Assembly (NCBI RefSeq): GCF_965638725.1
Contig: NC_134958.1
Location: 14,511,464 to 14,575,463, forward strand
Length of the DNA stretch: 64,000 nt
Origin: Aptenodytes patagonicus
Taxonomy: Eukaryota; Chordata; Aves; Sphenisciformes; Spheniscidae
Direction: 5' to 3'
A model generated the notes under the pieces. It was not told where the DNA came from. It worked only from the letters and a program-made list of their open reading frames with translations, and did no database searches. Positions 21,961-33,370 of this stretch are shown piece after piece; positions within the stretch are counted from its first letter, which is position 1; each line of letters starts with the position of its first letter. The position numbers and the translations under genes were made by a program.

Positions 21961-24726
21961 CTGCCTGTAGCACGGGCCACATCGAAGACCTGCACCCCGG
22001 TCCCAGGGGTCTGCCGGCTTTTTTCTCTGCCCCATCCCACCCCTCCCGGGACTTGGTTCCTGAGCAAACATCGTGCTCCTTGTCTGCAGGAATAACCTGG
22101 GAGCGGTCTCAGGGAGGGGGGTCAGCCTCGGCCAGTGCCGGACCCCAGAGGAAAGCCCCGTGGGGTGGTGGATGTCGTCCCGCCAGCGCCATGTGGGGCT
22201 CCCAGCCTCTGCTAAACCAGCATTCATTCAGGGCTGGGTTTGTGCTGCTTTCAAAACAAAATAATTGAGGACAGAAGTGCAAGTGCAAACTTCCTCCGGA
22301 GCCTTTCCGAGCCCTCTCTGCTCCACCGCACGCGTTGCCAGCTTGGCACCGGGTTCTTCTGCATATGCCCCAAAATGAGAAAAGTAACTTCTAATGAGTC
22401 AAGACTGTAACCTTGCTCTGAGAGCGAACATATGCCACCACAGCTCCCTTGGCAAAGGCACTTGGAGCCAGTTGCTGGCGCTTCAGTAAGAGCTCTTTCC
22501 ATCCAGGCTGCAGACACTTTGGGGCTCTTGATAAGGAACACGTAGACCAGGTGAAGAGCACTGAAGCTTTGCAAGCTTCAAAGGACCTGCTGGCAGAGCC
22601 TGCTGCATCCCTGCTTTATGTCAGAAGCAGCCGGCTGTGCGAGCAGCCAGATTCCTCCCAGGGAAATGTCCCTGCAAACCATTAGGGATATCGTGGAGCA
22701 AGTGGCAATCTGGGTGGTAAAAGGCATCGTTACAAACACCAGCCACCCCACGCATTTAGATGGGGTGATATAATCAGAGAGCACGCAGACACAGAAAGCT
22801 GCAAAGCCCCCAGCATGGCACTGTATCTTGAGAGCCCGCACCCTCTCCCCAGCTTTCCTTTCCAGACAGGAGAAAGCAGCAGAAGCGGGAACATGTCCAT
22901 CCTGCCGGGCAGCCCTGTGCAGAGCCGGCCCAGAGTTGTTCAAGCTGGAAAATGCCTTTTTGATAGGGGAAAAAAGAAGTTCCCTGTCTGAAAGCTTTTT
23001 TGTCAACAGTCTAAGTTTAGGGCAAAAACCCAGCAATAAGTCCAAAAGCATCCCAGGAAGCGTTGTCACAGAAAAAAAGGCAAAAGTGCAATTTTTGATG
23101 GGGAATCACAAACAGATGGGCAGGATCTTCCACCGTCACCTCTCTGCACCCCAGCAAACCCCCTGCAACCCATCTCTGGGCTGGCTGGCTGACCCACCGC
23201 GGGGCCAATGGGAGCCAGGTGACCACCACACCGACCACCTTCAAGCAGAAAGTTTCCTACATTTACGGTGGGACCTCCTATTCATGGCCACACGAGGGGT
23301 TTCCCACCTGCAAAAGTTGCCTGCAGTTGGAGAAGGCGTGAGGTGGGAACAAGGGGTGCTCTGCTTTCTCATCAACCACCGAAGTTCTCATTTGTTGCAC
23401 AGCCCTGTTCCCAAATCGCTCGCACGGTTCTCGCTGAAGCGGATGCTGTGGTTTTCTCGTCTGAAATAAATTGCGCAACAAACTCAGCCCAGCATTGAGA
23501 AGCATTAGCTAAAGCAAAGCAGCTCTAATAGTGCTGGTCCTGTACGTCCCGCTGGGAGACTTTCAATTGATGGAGTTACAAGAGATGAAATATTCAGTAG
23601 GATTAAGAATTTGGAGGAGGTGGAAATCAAAGTGAAAAAGAAAACAAGTAAAAACAGCTTAATCTAGCCTTCTAGCACTAATTGTCACTGGGATTCAGGC
23701 TAAAACAAACACAACAAAACGAGCTGCCAATTTGAAAGGGGAAGGAAGAGGGTGAACACGATTCCCATCGCATCGAAAGAAACCTTTTTATCTCCGCACC
23801 GCCGCAGACAGCAGCAGGCAGGGGCCAGGAGGCAGCAGGCGGGCAGGGACCACCCCGCCCCTCCTGCCCTTGCCGCGGTCCATGCGGGCAGCCTGCCCCG
23901 GCCACGTGAGCAGGATCCGTCCTTCCTGCGTGGGCAGCAATGCCTTTAGCAAAGGTGCCACCATAAACGCCCCCCCCCGGCAGGGCAGGACCCCTCGGGC
24001 AGACCCCGGGCTCTGCAGACCCCTCTCATCACTCGCAGCCCTTGCGCAGGAGGAGCAGAGCCCAACGCGTTGCCCTCGTGCTGCTGGGACTGAGTCGCGG
24101 GAGAGGCAGATTATCTTACAGCCGAAGCTGAGTTACCCAACACTGCAATTTAAGTTGACAATTACATGGTAACCGACTTGCACACAAAGAGGGGCTCTGG
24201 AAGTATTCCCAGAATACAGAAGTCTGACAGTATCCACCCAATTTGTTGCAACAACAAAGAATACTGGAATATGTCCTTTCATTTGGCAGGGGAGTATTTT
24301 ATTTTTTTAGGCTAGGTGGAGAAATTTAGCCTGCTATTTAAGGAGCATGTTGTGCCTTGAGAGTGACAAGCCAAGAGTTTCACTAGAAAGCCAAACTCAA
24401 ACACAAATTGCATCCTGCCACCCAAGAAACTAAATTGCACCAAGGAAAGAAATTAGCGAGGCCACATCTGTTCTTAGGGCCTGCGTTTTGAGTCTTGGGA
24501 AGATATAACTGGGGGCCTTTTAGAGCTTCCTTAGACACTTCCTTTCTCTGCACTAGCTCCAGGAAAAACAACATCTCAGCAAGCATCTTCCTTTTTTTAA
24601 ATGCTCTCTTCGCAGCAAAGCCAGATCATTTGCAGGTGTCTGTGCCACTGGAACAGACCCAACACGGCAGCGGAGGGAACCAGCCCGTTTTACCCTCCCG
24701 AGGTGCTCGGCACCTCCCCAGAGCCC
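21961..24726. other. Mixed noncoding stretch up to the LTR
   Basis: No gene is seen. GC-rich at 21961-22260, 22820-23230 and 23800-24100, with AT-richer blocks at 23460-23730 (ATTGATGGAGTTACAAGAGATG region) and 24110-24360 that may be weak candidate elements. Openings up to 213 codons (22828-23469, +) overlap others and have no recognised domain. The last five bases (24722-24726, AGCCC) are the left copy of the LTR target duplication. Confidence 0.5.
24722..24726 (+). repeat. Target-site duplication, left copy
   Basis: AGCCC immediately before the TG start of the LTR, matched exactly by AGCCC at 25283-25287 immediately after its CA end. A 5-bp duplication fits a class III (ERVL-like) or some class I retroviral integrases. 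Confidence 0.8.
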
Positions 24727-25002
24727 TGTCCTGGTTTCAGCTGGGATAGAGTTAATTTCCTTCCTAGTAGCTGGCACAGTGCTGTGTTTGGGATTTAGGA
24801 TGAGAACAATGTTGATAACACACTGATGTTTTAGCTGTTGCTAAGCAGTGCTTACACTTTTCAGTCAAGGACTTTTCAGCTTCCCATGCTCTACCGACTG
24901 AGAAGGCTGGAGGTGCACAAGAAGCTGGGAGGGGGCACAGCCAGGACAGCTGACCCAAACTGGCCACAGGGACATTCCATACCATGGGACATCATGCTCA
25001 GT

Positions 25003-25009
25003 ACATAAA
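25003..25009 (+). promoter_or_regulatory. LTR TATA-like box
   Basis: ACATAAA is in the expected position in the LTR, about 140 bp before the polyadenylation signal. It differs from the TATATAA-type sequence I associate with younger copies of the family, so promoter strength may be reduced. Activity is not known. Confidence 0.4.
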
Positions 25010-25143
25010 CTGGGGAAAGCTGGCCGGGGGGGCTGCTGCTCGGGGACTGGCTGGGCATCAGTCGGCTGGTGGTGAGCAATTGCACTGTGCATCACTTGCT
25101 TTGTGTATTATTATTACATTATTATTATTATTTTATTTCAATT

Positions 25144-25149
25144 ATTAAA
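25144..25149 (+). terminator. LTR polyadenylation signal ATTAAA
   Basis: ATTAAA followed within 10-30 bp by a T-rich stretch and the conserved CAACCCACGAG sequence, as in other copies of this LTR family. It would end retroviral transcripts or cap transcripts reading through on the + strand. Confidence 0.5.
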
Positions 25150-25282
25150 CTGTTTTTATCTCAACCCACGAGTTTTCTCATTTCTACTCTTCCAATTCTC
25201 TCCCCATCCCACCGGGAGGAGTGGGGGGAGTGAGCCAGCGGCTGTGTGGTGCTTAGTTGCCAACTGAGGTTAAACCACGACA

Positions 25283-25287
25283 AGCCC
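25283..25287 (+). repeat. Target-site duplication, right copy
   Basis: AGCCC directly after the LTR terminal CA, identical to 24722-24726. Confidence 0.8.
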
Positions 25288-28200
25288 CCAGCAGACAGGT
25301 TTCCATGTTCCAACTCGGGAATCGGGAGAGCCACGACGTGGCCATTTGCTCTGCAAGCGTCAAGAAACCACAATGTCCAGCTTGTGCGGGGAGACGGAGA
25401 GCCAGGGCTGATGGCACAGCAGCGACTGTAGGAATGCAGAAGAAAACACTTATTAACTTTCTCATGTTTTCCTGGTACTTTTATATCAGGATCTTCTATA
25501 AAAAAAAAAAGAAAAAACAAAACAAAACCCAAAATTCTAACAAGGGAGATTTTGTATGCTAGAAGATAATGTTGGCAGGCTACAAAATAAAGCATTTCAG
25601 GAAATCAACCCTGAAAAGTAAAACCAGCAGCCTTTGCATGCTGTGTCATGGACCCAGGAAAGAGAGGTTTTGGGTGCACCCAGGCTCAGCTCTCCACGAC
25701 GGGAGCGATTCCCAGGGTCTCCGTGTTTTCCCCAGCTCCATGACAGCGGCTGAGGGATAGGACCGGGGCTGTGGGCAGCACGTGCTGGCTGGGGAAGGAG
25801 TGCTCAAGCACACGGTTTTGCTCTGATATAAGACAAACAAGGAGGAATAAAGGCTTTATACTCCCAGCACGGCCATCCCTAAGGAAGCTTCTCTGTGTTA
25901 CCCAACCCTGGTGCTGGCTGTGTGGAGAAAAGCAGGGGTACTGACGGCCCTGAGGCTCAGCTCTGGGCACTCCCACGTCACCAAGCCCCTCGGCCTCTTT
26001 CAAAAGTCTCTGTCAAAAGGTTAGTGGCACAGGCGTTTCTTGGGATTTTTTTTTTACTTGTGGCCTTGCTTCTGGTGGAAATTAGTCAGCTTTCCAGAGC
26101 AGAAACCTCAAGTCATAGCCACATTTCTGAACCGGCTCATCACTGCCACCATTCCACAAACCACTTCCTTCCAGGTTACTGGCAGCCGGTCCCAGTGTGC
26201 GATTAAAGGGCAGGAACACGGCTGGCGGCGAGGAGCTATGCATCCCCAACCCCGTGCTTTGCTGCCAGCAGGCAGCTCAGGCAAAGGGGGTTTTTGCAAG
26301 ACGTGCAGGCGGGGTGCAGGTAAGGTGCATGAAGCAGCGTGAGAGAAAGGAGGTGGCGCAGAGAGGTGCGAGGTTATGACTCCACAGGGCGCTGTGGGCA
26401 GACACGGAGAAGCCCCAACCCAAACCCACAGGACTCCCAAACAGGGAGTTTGGTCACATCGGCCCTGGTCCAGCACCAGGGTAACCACAGATCCCACTCC
26501 TGCTCCGTTAGCAGCCCAGGCAGAACTGGCTCACGCCTGCCCGCGCAGGCAGCACAGCCCCCATCCAGGAGGCATCTTTCTTGGGGAAAACGAGCTTTTA
26601 TGGCCCTGCAGATCTGCCCGGGCAAGTTTGGAGGAGCTCAGGGACAGCTGAGCCACCGCAGGTGTTTGATGGCAGCCCTGACGTTTTCCCCTCCATCTCA
26701 CAGTACTGGAGATGCTGACCTCCAGCACAGGCCTTGGGGCAGGCAGAGCCCGGCATGCAGCACACGCAGCAGCGCTGACTGCCTGCACTGCGCCAGCACG
26801 CTGCGGAGTGGTTTCAGCAACAAGCTCCAAGCCAGAGCTGCTGACGTGAACCTAGCACCGCCACGATCGTGCTCCTTGCTTTTCCTTGCAGAAACAAACC
26901 CTCAGCTCACACAAATAGGATTTTGGGTGCAGGAAGTGTGGGTGAATCCAAGGGATGGCACAGCAGAGGAGCCGCGAGTCGTGGCTGCCGCTAGACACTT
27001 GCACTTAAAATTAGTGTTTCACAAGAACTCACTGTGGACAGGAAAGTGCAGCACCTTGCTGTATCTGTCAGCTGGTGGTTTAGCAAACTGCCGCCCCGCT
27101 GCTGCTCTCATCTCTTCTCTTCCCCTTCCCCTTCCTCCCCACCCTGTGCTTGCCCCACTCTCCATCTGCAAAACCTTCCCACCTGGCAAAGCACAAATCC
27201 CAACCACTCCGCCACTGGTGCTTTGTAAAAGCTGGGGTTGGAAAATTTAGAGCAGAGAAAGAAAAAAGGGGAAGAACTTGAAGGATGCTTGGAGGAAACG
27301 GAGAGCACAGGGGCAGAAACCCCGTGGGTTTGTCCAGCTCACTGCTGTAGAAATGGCACCAGACTGAGGAGGTGAACTGCACGTGATGAGCATGTCTCAG
27401 AGCCGAGGTGAAAGTCACAGCAGCCAGGAGGAGGGACGCGGCACTGCGATGCTGGCAATACCCTCCTCTGAGTTTCACGGGTGCCGGGGGAGGCAGACAT
27501 GGGCCCGGCACTCCTGGGCTGATGCAACAGTGCAGCAAAAGCCTGCGCAGAGGGATGGGAGTGAATTGAGAAAATTTCACCCTGTTAAACAACCGCCTTT
27601 CCCCGACGTCCCCTTCAGCCCCACGTCACCCCAGCACCGCAAGGACATGGGCAGAGCCTCAAGCCACCAGCCGTCCCAGAGGAGTATCGCCAGTGGCTCC
27701 TGCTTGGGAGCCAGCACTGCATGAGACACATGGGGCCGCAGGGCAGGATTTATCCATGCCACCCACAAGAGGCAGGACTGAAGACCCAGCGGGACATGAG
27801 GCTGTTTCAGCACCCAGATGAGTTTCTCAAATTACTCAACAGAAACCAGCTTTATCCCAGTGAGCCCTTGAGCGGCTACAGACTGGATCGCCTCCCACGC
27901 TGCGGTCCTGGGGGAGTGGAGCACCCCGTACCCATCCCTGTGTCCCCGTCCCCCCGAGCTCGTTGTCTGGGGCTGGCAGCAGAGGGGAGAAGCAGGACCT
28001 GCTGCTCCTGCAGGAGCGGCATTGACATAGACCACTTGCACCCCACCTGCAGCCAGGGAGCGGGTGGCAGCGAGAACATTGCTGCCCCACTGAGGCTGCT
28101 GCCAGCTGCCCAACCACAAAGATTTGTTTTCTTTAGAGAGGATCTCAGCTTGAAGAGGGGAGGGGGAAGAAAAGACCCCCAAAAAAAAAACAGAAAAGAA

Positions 28201-30062
28201 AAAGAAACCACAGCCACATCCTGCCTTAAACTGTTGCTCGTGATGTGTTATTTGCTGACGAGGATGCACGGGGAGCGGTGCTGGGGGTGGGAGCTTTCTT
28301 CCACTTGCCAAGTAACACTTCAGCTATGAGTCAATCGACTGAAGCCACAAATCCATTTGCTTATGAGCACGAAACCACAGCAACCCATGCTGCTTCTCAG
28401 GACCACATGTGCCACCACCTGCCTGCCACTTCGCTCCACTGCGGAGGTGCTCCCTGCCCAGCGGGACACGCTGCAATAACCCCTGTGGGTGACCCCAATG
28501 CTCCCCCAGGCTAGGACCCCGTGCCCTGTCTGGGGCCGGCTGTGAGGCAGGCTGAGCCCTCCCAGCGCCAGGCTGCAGGGATGGGGCCATTTATTGCCAC
28601 AAGCAAGCCAGGAGGGGAAAGCGGTGCCAGGTGCCATCCCCCCTTCCCAGGTTATTTGCCCCACGGCATCCCCATTTTGCAGGCTGGGCTCCCCAGTCCA
28701 TCGCCACGCAGCACTGTGGAACGACGTCTCTGCGGAGCATCGGCCGTGCCCCGGCCCTGGCAGCGGCTCAGGGATCACACCTGCAGGGCCAGCCCGCACC
28801 CCCACAGCCCCCACCCATGCCCACCAGCAGGGAGGTGCTGCCACCCTCACAGGGCAGAGCTGGACCCTTTACCCGTCAGTGTGGGGCTGGGTGGGGTGGA
28901 GGCCAGGACCGGGTAAGTCTCCTGGTATGCAGCGTTTTGAAAGCCCGGTGCTTTTCCCCTGTGGGTTAATAAACACTCGACGTGGGTGGCTTGTGACTCA
29001 CGAGCTCCGTTGCAGAGCGCTACAGGTGCTGCTAGTGTAGAGAAAGCCAGCAATTAAGCACAGGAAGAGGGAAAGAAAATCCCGAGCAATTAGAGGCTGC
29101 AACCATGGACCGGCCAGGACCCCGCGGGAGGTGCTGAGCACCCTGGAAAGGGCACTGGGGGTCCCCCCTCGCTTCCTCCGTGAAATGCTCGTGTGACAGC
29201 AAACGGCTGCAGCATCACACGCCCACCCTGGGCCACCCCTTGCCACCCGTTGGATGATGCTGCAAGGCACAAGCTGTGCAGAAGGCTGCCAGGGCATTGC
29301 AAAATGACTCCCCTGGGGCTGTTCATGGGGGAACGCAACCACTTTATCACCACGTCCAAACCACGCCTGCTGCAAACAGCTCTCCTCCTCTCCCTTGCCT
29401 GCTCTCTCTCGCAGGTGGGTTTGGTGGCTTTGCCCCGAGCTCTTGCTCCCGGGAGATCTCCCTGCAGCCAGACGGAGCAGGGCAGCCCTGGAGAGGGTCT
29501 GGGTGGCTTTGGGCATCACAGACGCCCCAGGTCCAAGCACCAGCACAGCAAAGCATCCCCTAATGAACACATGGTAGTTGCGGGAAAGGCTCAGAGACCA
29601 CCCGTGCACCGCGCACCCTCCCTCCAGGCTGCGCAAGAAGGGAAAATAAGCCCTGGGAGCTGCTCAGTGACATGGTGCCAAGTGCCCCCGCACCCGCACC
29701 CGCTCCCTGCTGTCAGCTGGGATGGCGCAGCCTCCCCAAAACCAGGCCCCGAGTTCACACGACGCAGCATCTCCTCCCTGCGAGCAGGGGTTACGCTCTG
29801 CAGCACAATTAGGAGGAGAAAAACAATTACACAGTAGAAAAATATGCGAGAGAAACAGCAAAGCGTGTTTCTGGGGGAAGATGTTATCTGTGAAGCAAAA
29901 TTGTACTCTCAGGAGCTTCGACAGGTTTTGAATGTTTTACTGTGGCACTACCTCACCAGGAGAAAACCCACACTGCCAGGCAAAGCCACATCCCTGTGAT
30001 CAGAGATACCACCTCCCCCTGCCTTCCACTGTAAAATCAGAGCCACCGAGCACACTCATCGC
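25288..30062. other. GC-rich noncoding stretch right of the LTR
   Basis: No gene is seen. A-rich simple sequence occurs at 25500-25535 and 28175-28210. Openings up to 303 codons (26339-27250, +) are Ser/Pro/Arg/Gln-biased, contain no domain and are overlapped by antisense openings. Small AT-richer patches near 25555-25620, 27000-27050 and 29800-29950 lack clear motif clusters. Isolated GTAAG(T) strings after short openings (26321, 28914) are not supported by good acceptor sites. Confidence 0.5.
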
Positions 30063-30171
30063 CTGCCCCATCTCCTGCTCCGCACCTTCCCCATCTCCTG
30101 CTCACACCCTGCCCCATCCCCTGCTCTACCCCTGCCCCTTCTCCTGCTCACCCCCTGCCCCATCTCCTGGG
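30063..30171 (+). repeat. 23-bp minisatellite, about 4.7 units
   Basis: The core (G/T)CCCC(A/T)TCTCCTGCTC recurs with its first base at 30065, 30088, 30111, 30134 and 30157, an exact 23-bp period, with small substitutions between units. The + strand is almost purely pyrimidine apart from the G and A in each unit. The exact period with only point differences implies recent expansion and likely length variation between individuals. Confidence 0.9.
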
Positions 30172-30763
30172 ACAAAACGAGGCTTGGCAATCGCAGGTTC
30201 CTGGTGGGGAGAGAGGATTTAGAGGATCGCAGCAGTAACAAATGGCTGGAGAAATCCCAGCGCCTGCTGGTGTTACAGTCAAAATTCATGGGTCTGAAGC
30301 TGTTTACCTGGTTGGGGCCAGTCCCCTGCCCACTCCGGGTCACCATGCCCCTGCCCGCTCGAGCAAAGGCAAAGGAAGGACTTGGCTCAGCCGTGTTAAT
30401 TCCTCATCAGGGCCGTTTCCCTAAAGAGTGCTTGTGAGTGCCAGAGGCACCCAATCAGTGCTCACGAGGCTCGACAGGACCCAGCACTGAGCAGGGGCCA
30501 GGGACAGCATGGGGAGCTCCCCATGACCCAGCATCCCCCAAAGCCGAGCTGCAAGCGGCACTGCCCGGGCTCCTGAGCCAAGTGGCTTGAGACGCGTGGT
30601 CAACCAGGACCGAGGTGCACAGTGAGATGCAAACAGCAGGAACAGCCCAGCTAGCAGGGGCCAGGGTGCTCGCTAACCATCCACACCTTAAATCAAGGCT
30701 GGTAGTCCCAGGGGTCGGCTCCTGCCCTGTTGCAATTCAGGGGTGCAATGCAGGAACCCACCC
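30172..30763. other. Noncoding spacer between two minisatellites
   Basis: No gene is seen. Mixed composition, without motif clusters or recognised repeats. Confidence 0.5.
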
Positions 30764-30820
30764 CACAGCCCAGCTGGATGCTCACAGCCCGGCTGGACAC
30801 ACACAGCCCGACCGGACGCT
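30764..30820 (+). repeat. 19-bp tandem repeat, 3 units
   Basis: Units start at 30764, 30783 and 30802, each beginning CACAGCCC and containing (C/G)TGGA or CCGGA. A partial fourth (CACACCC) follows. Substitutions are few and there are no indels. Confidence 0.85.
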
Positions 30821-31580
30821 CACACCCAGCCTTTCCACCCAAAACCTCCACGCAGCAGCAGCGACAGCCAAGATATCTCTGCGTAGACCAACAGCAAGCA
30901 AACCCATTTCAAACAGGCCACCAACACCTCCAGGGCAGGAATACTCACCACCCATTTCTTTTTATTAAAGCAGCATTGCATGGAGTTTCTGGGAACAGCC
31001 ACGTGCACATTATCCCTGCTAAGGATTTTGCTCTTGGCTGCAGGTAATAACCTGTGCCCCGAGTTGGCTCAGCAGGAGCAGCACCCGCTTCAAAACCGAG
31101 GCTGCGCTGGCATTCATCAACAGCAGTACTGCCCCGAGGAGGAACCGAGGAGCCTGTCCCCTCCCTTCCACCTCCCTTTCTCTGTGTTAACCTTTTTGGC
31201 TCCTTTATTAAAGCAACTGAACAGTTTAGACTTTTTTTTCTTCCCCCTTCTCCTGTGTGGTTCTAGCTGTAATCTGCCTTGAATATTTGATGTGGAATCC
31301 CTTGTGAGAGTGAGAAGTGTTTTTATGGGCGCTGGAGGAAAACTCTTGCAAAGAAGAAGTGGTAATGAGTACCCCTGAGTACCCTCTCGGTTTCACAACT
31401 GCCTATGTTTAAAAATGAGCAGAAATTGGGCAAGTGGTTCTCATCTGGGAGCAGAGCAGTCTCTTGCTCCCAGCAACGCTCTGCCTTCCAGTAGCTCGAT
31501 ACAGTCGAGCAACACTTGTTTATTCCAATTGAAGCTGACACCAGCAGCAGTCCAGACCAACCAGATGAGCTCATGTGTGT
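30821..31580. other. Noncoding stretch, mixed composition
   Basis: No gene is seen. T-rich pyrimidine runs at 31225-31260 and moderate AT content without strong motif clusters. Confidence 0.5.
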
Positions 31581-31890
31581 CCTGTTTTATTTCCAACTCG
31601 GATTAACAGCATCTCTTTAATTTCTAATGGCCCATTCTGGGATTTGCAGACAGTGTTCAAACAACATTACGGGCTGCGTCTCTGCATGCCCCTCCGCTCG
31701 CGTATCCCCTCTGTGACCAACATCATGATTTTGCACAATGCAAGAGCTCTCATCCCAATTACATGGGATGAACTCACAGGAAGCTTTTCATCACACGCAC
31801 ACACATTTTTTTTCATATCTATGTCTCTGAATTTAACACAGCAGACACGATCCGTCTCCTTTTCAAAGGCAAAATATTCCCTTTCATTTC
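31581..31890. promoter_or_regulatory. Candidate conserved noncoding element
   Basis: AT-richer, non-repetitive block with TCTTTAATTTCTAATGG near 31613-31629, ATCATGATTTTGC near 31721, CAATTACATGGG near 31757 and GAATTTAACAC near 31829. A 111-codon opening crosses it but shows no domain. Weak candidate enhancer. Confidence 0.3.
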
Positions 31891-33209
31891 CAGACCCCTG
31901 TACATCATAACCCAGAGCGAACTCTGTGCAGTTGCACAGCGACGCTGTGGCTGGGTGTCAGAATAAATAGCTTTGAGAAGTCCTGGAGGTATCTGCTCAT
32001 CTCGAAAGGAGTTTGCCCCCAAAGCACGCACCTGCGGGGCGCCCGGCCAGGCTGGCAGTGGGACGGGGAGCTGCTCCGCGCACAGCGAGCCAAGAGCGGG
32101 GTTTCGGCAGGGCGGCCGGGGAGAAGGCTTGGGGCAAGTGAAGCGCTGCGGGTGCTTGTGCATCCCTGTGCCTGCAGCACCCCGCTGCACCCCGGCAGGA
32201 CGGGCTGCCACGCAGCAGGCTTCACGATAACAGGATCAAACAGAAAACAGGCTCTCGGATCCTTCGAGTGCAGCGGGGTCCCGCTTCACCAGGAAGCCTG
32301 ATGAAAATGGCTGGGGAGCGGATGCTTTTCAAGGCCATGGCTCATTCACAGGGACAATTGCAAACCAGCCACAAAGTGGGAGGAGAGGCAAATCCATGGG
32401 ACAAATGAGGCCTTGCTGGTGTCTTGCCAAAGCCTTCTCCCTACCCATGCTGCCTGCAGAAAGAGCTGGAGCCAGGGCTCGATGCTTGCAGGGCTGAGGC
32501 TTTGCAGGCAGCGCCTGCACGCATGGCTGGCCAGCCAAGCTCTGCAAGGAGTCAGGGTCTGTTTCGGAGGTAGACAGTTTGATTATTTTAGCGAGGCTTA
32601 ACAAGTTGATTAGTGCAGCTTGGGCACGGCTGGGGGGCCTCCCGCAGCTGCTCGGGCTTTGTGTCTGAATACCCCAGGCAACTTCTCCTTCCTGTGCCTC
32701 TGGGGGGGCTATACACAACCCCTCACCCATGCAAGACCAACATCCCCAACCCGACGGTGGGATTATCTGCCTGTTCCTGGACAAACCATGGCTGCCGCTG
32801 TGCAAAGGCTGTCTGCAGGCGACTGGCTGGCGGGAGGAAGCACCCGCAGAGCCACAGGGGCTCACGAACAGTGCCCGCAGCTTCCCAGCCCCTCCGCGAG
32901 GGCTGCCATAGCACTGCAGCTCCTGCAGAGACGCCGTGGGGTGCAGGGTCAAGATTCGGCCCAGGAGACTGCAGCACCTCATAGGCTTTTGTGCAAGAGC
33001 TCCTGAGCCACATCCCATGTCCAACACGGAGGCAGCACCCTCTCTGCCGGCAGCCCCCCTGCTCGCTCCATGAACCAGACCAACTTGGGCAGCTGGAAGG
33101 AGCAACACCAAGGATCAGCCAGGCTCTCAGATGAACCGGCATGTTGTAGCAACATGGGAAAGAGATTTGGTTTCCCCCTGAGCTTGCTCCCATCCCCACA
33201 CCGCTGTGC
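31891..33209. other. GC-rich noncoding stretch
   Basis: No gene is seen. A CpG-richer patch at about 32025-32155 (roughly 14 CpG) has GC-rich, non-repetitive text but no promoter motif. The 260-codon - strand opening at 32329-33111 is Cys/Ala/Gly/Ser-biased and overlapped by several others, without a recognised domain. Confidence 0.5.
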
Positions 33210-33370
33210 TGCGGCAGGATCAGAGAACGTTATTAAAATAGTGTCATGTTACCTATCAATAATAAATGACCAGAATAAATTCACTGCTCTCTGCTTAATA
33301 ACCCTACTGGATTTCCATTTAAATATCTGGAAAGAAATGGATCCTTGTTCAATGAGCCTTTCAGATGAAT
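33210..33370. promoter_or_regulatory. Candidate conserved noncoding element
   Basis: Sharp AT-rich island with GAACGTTATTAAAATAG near 33224, TATCAATAATAAATGACC near 33255, GCTTAATAACCC near 33294 and CATTTAAATATCTGG near 33316. GC-rich on both sides. Candidate from composition and motif content only. Confidence 0.35.

Larger units (their letters stand above)
24727..25282 (+). mobile_element. Solo LTR of an avian endogenous retrovirus
   Basis: A 556-bp LTR begins TGTCCTGG and ends CCACGACA (TG...CA) and is bounded by a perfect 5-bp duplication (AGCCC). It is therefore a solo LTR left by recombination between the two LTRs, with no internal gag, pol or env. I recognise the text, for example CTGGTTTCAGCTGGG at the start and TCTCAACCCACGAG near the end, as a family abundant in neoavian genomes. 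The exact subfamily name is not certain. Inside are a TATA-like ACATAAA at 25003-25009, an ATT-rich microsatellite at about 25107-25135, and an ATTAAA polyadenylation signal at 25144-25149, all on the + strand. U3/R/U5 limits are inferred from these. It carries no open frame of note. Confidence 0.9.

Noticed and set aside
26339..27250. 303-codon open frame, + strand
   Set aside because: Compositional bias, overlapping antisense openings, no domain.
28651..28918. Possible exon between a CCTTCCCAG acceptor and a GGGTAAGTC donor
   Set aside because: The enclosed openings are Pro/Gly/Ala-rich by composition and no product is recognisable.
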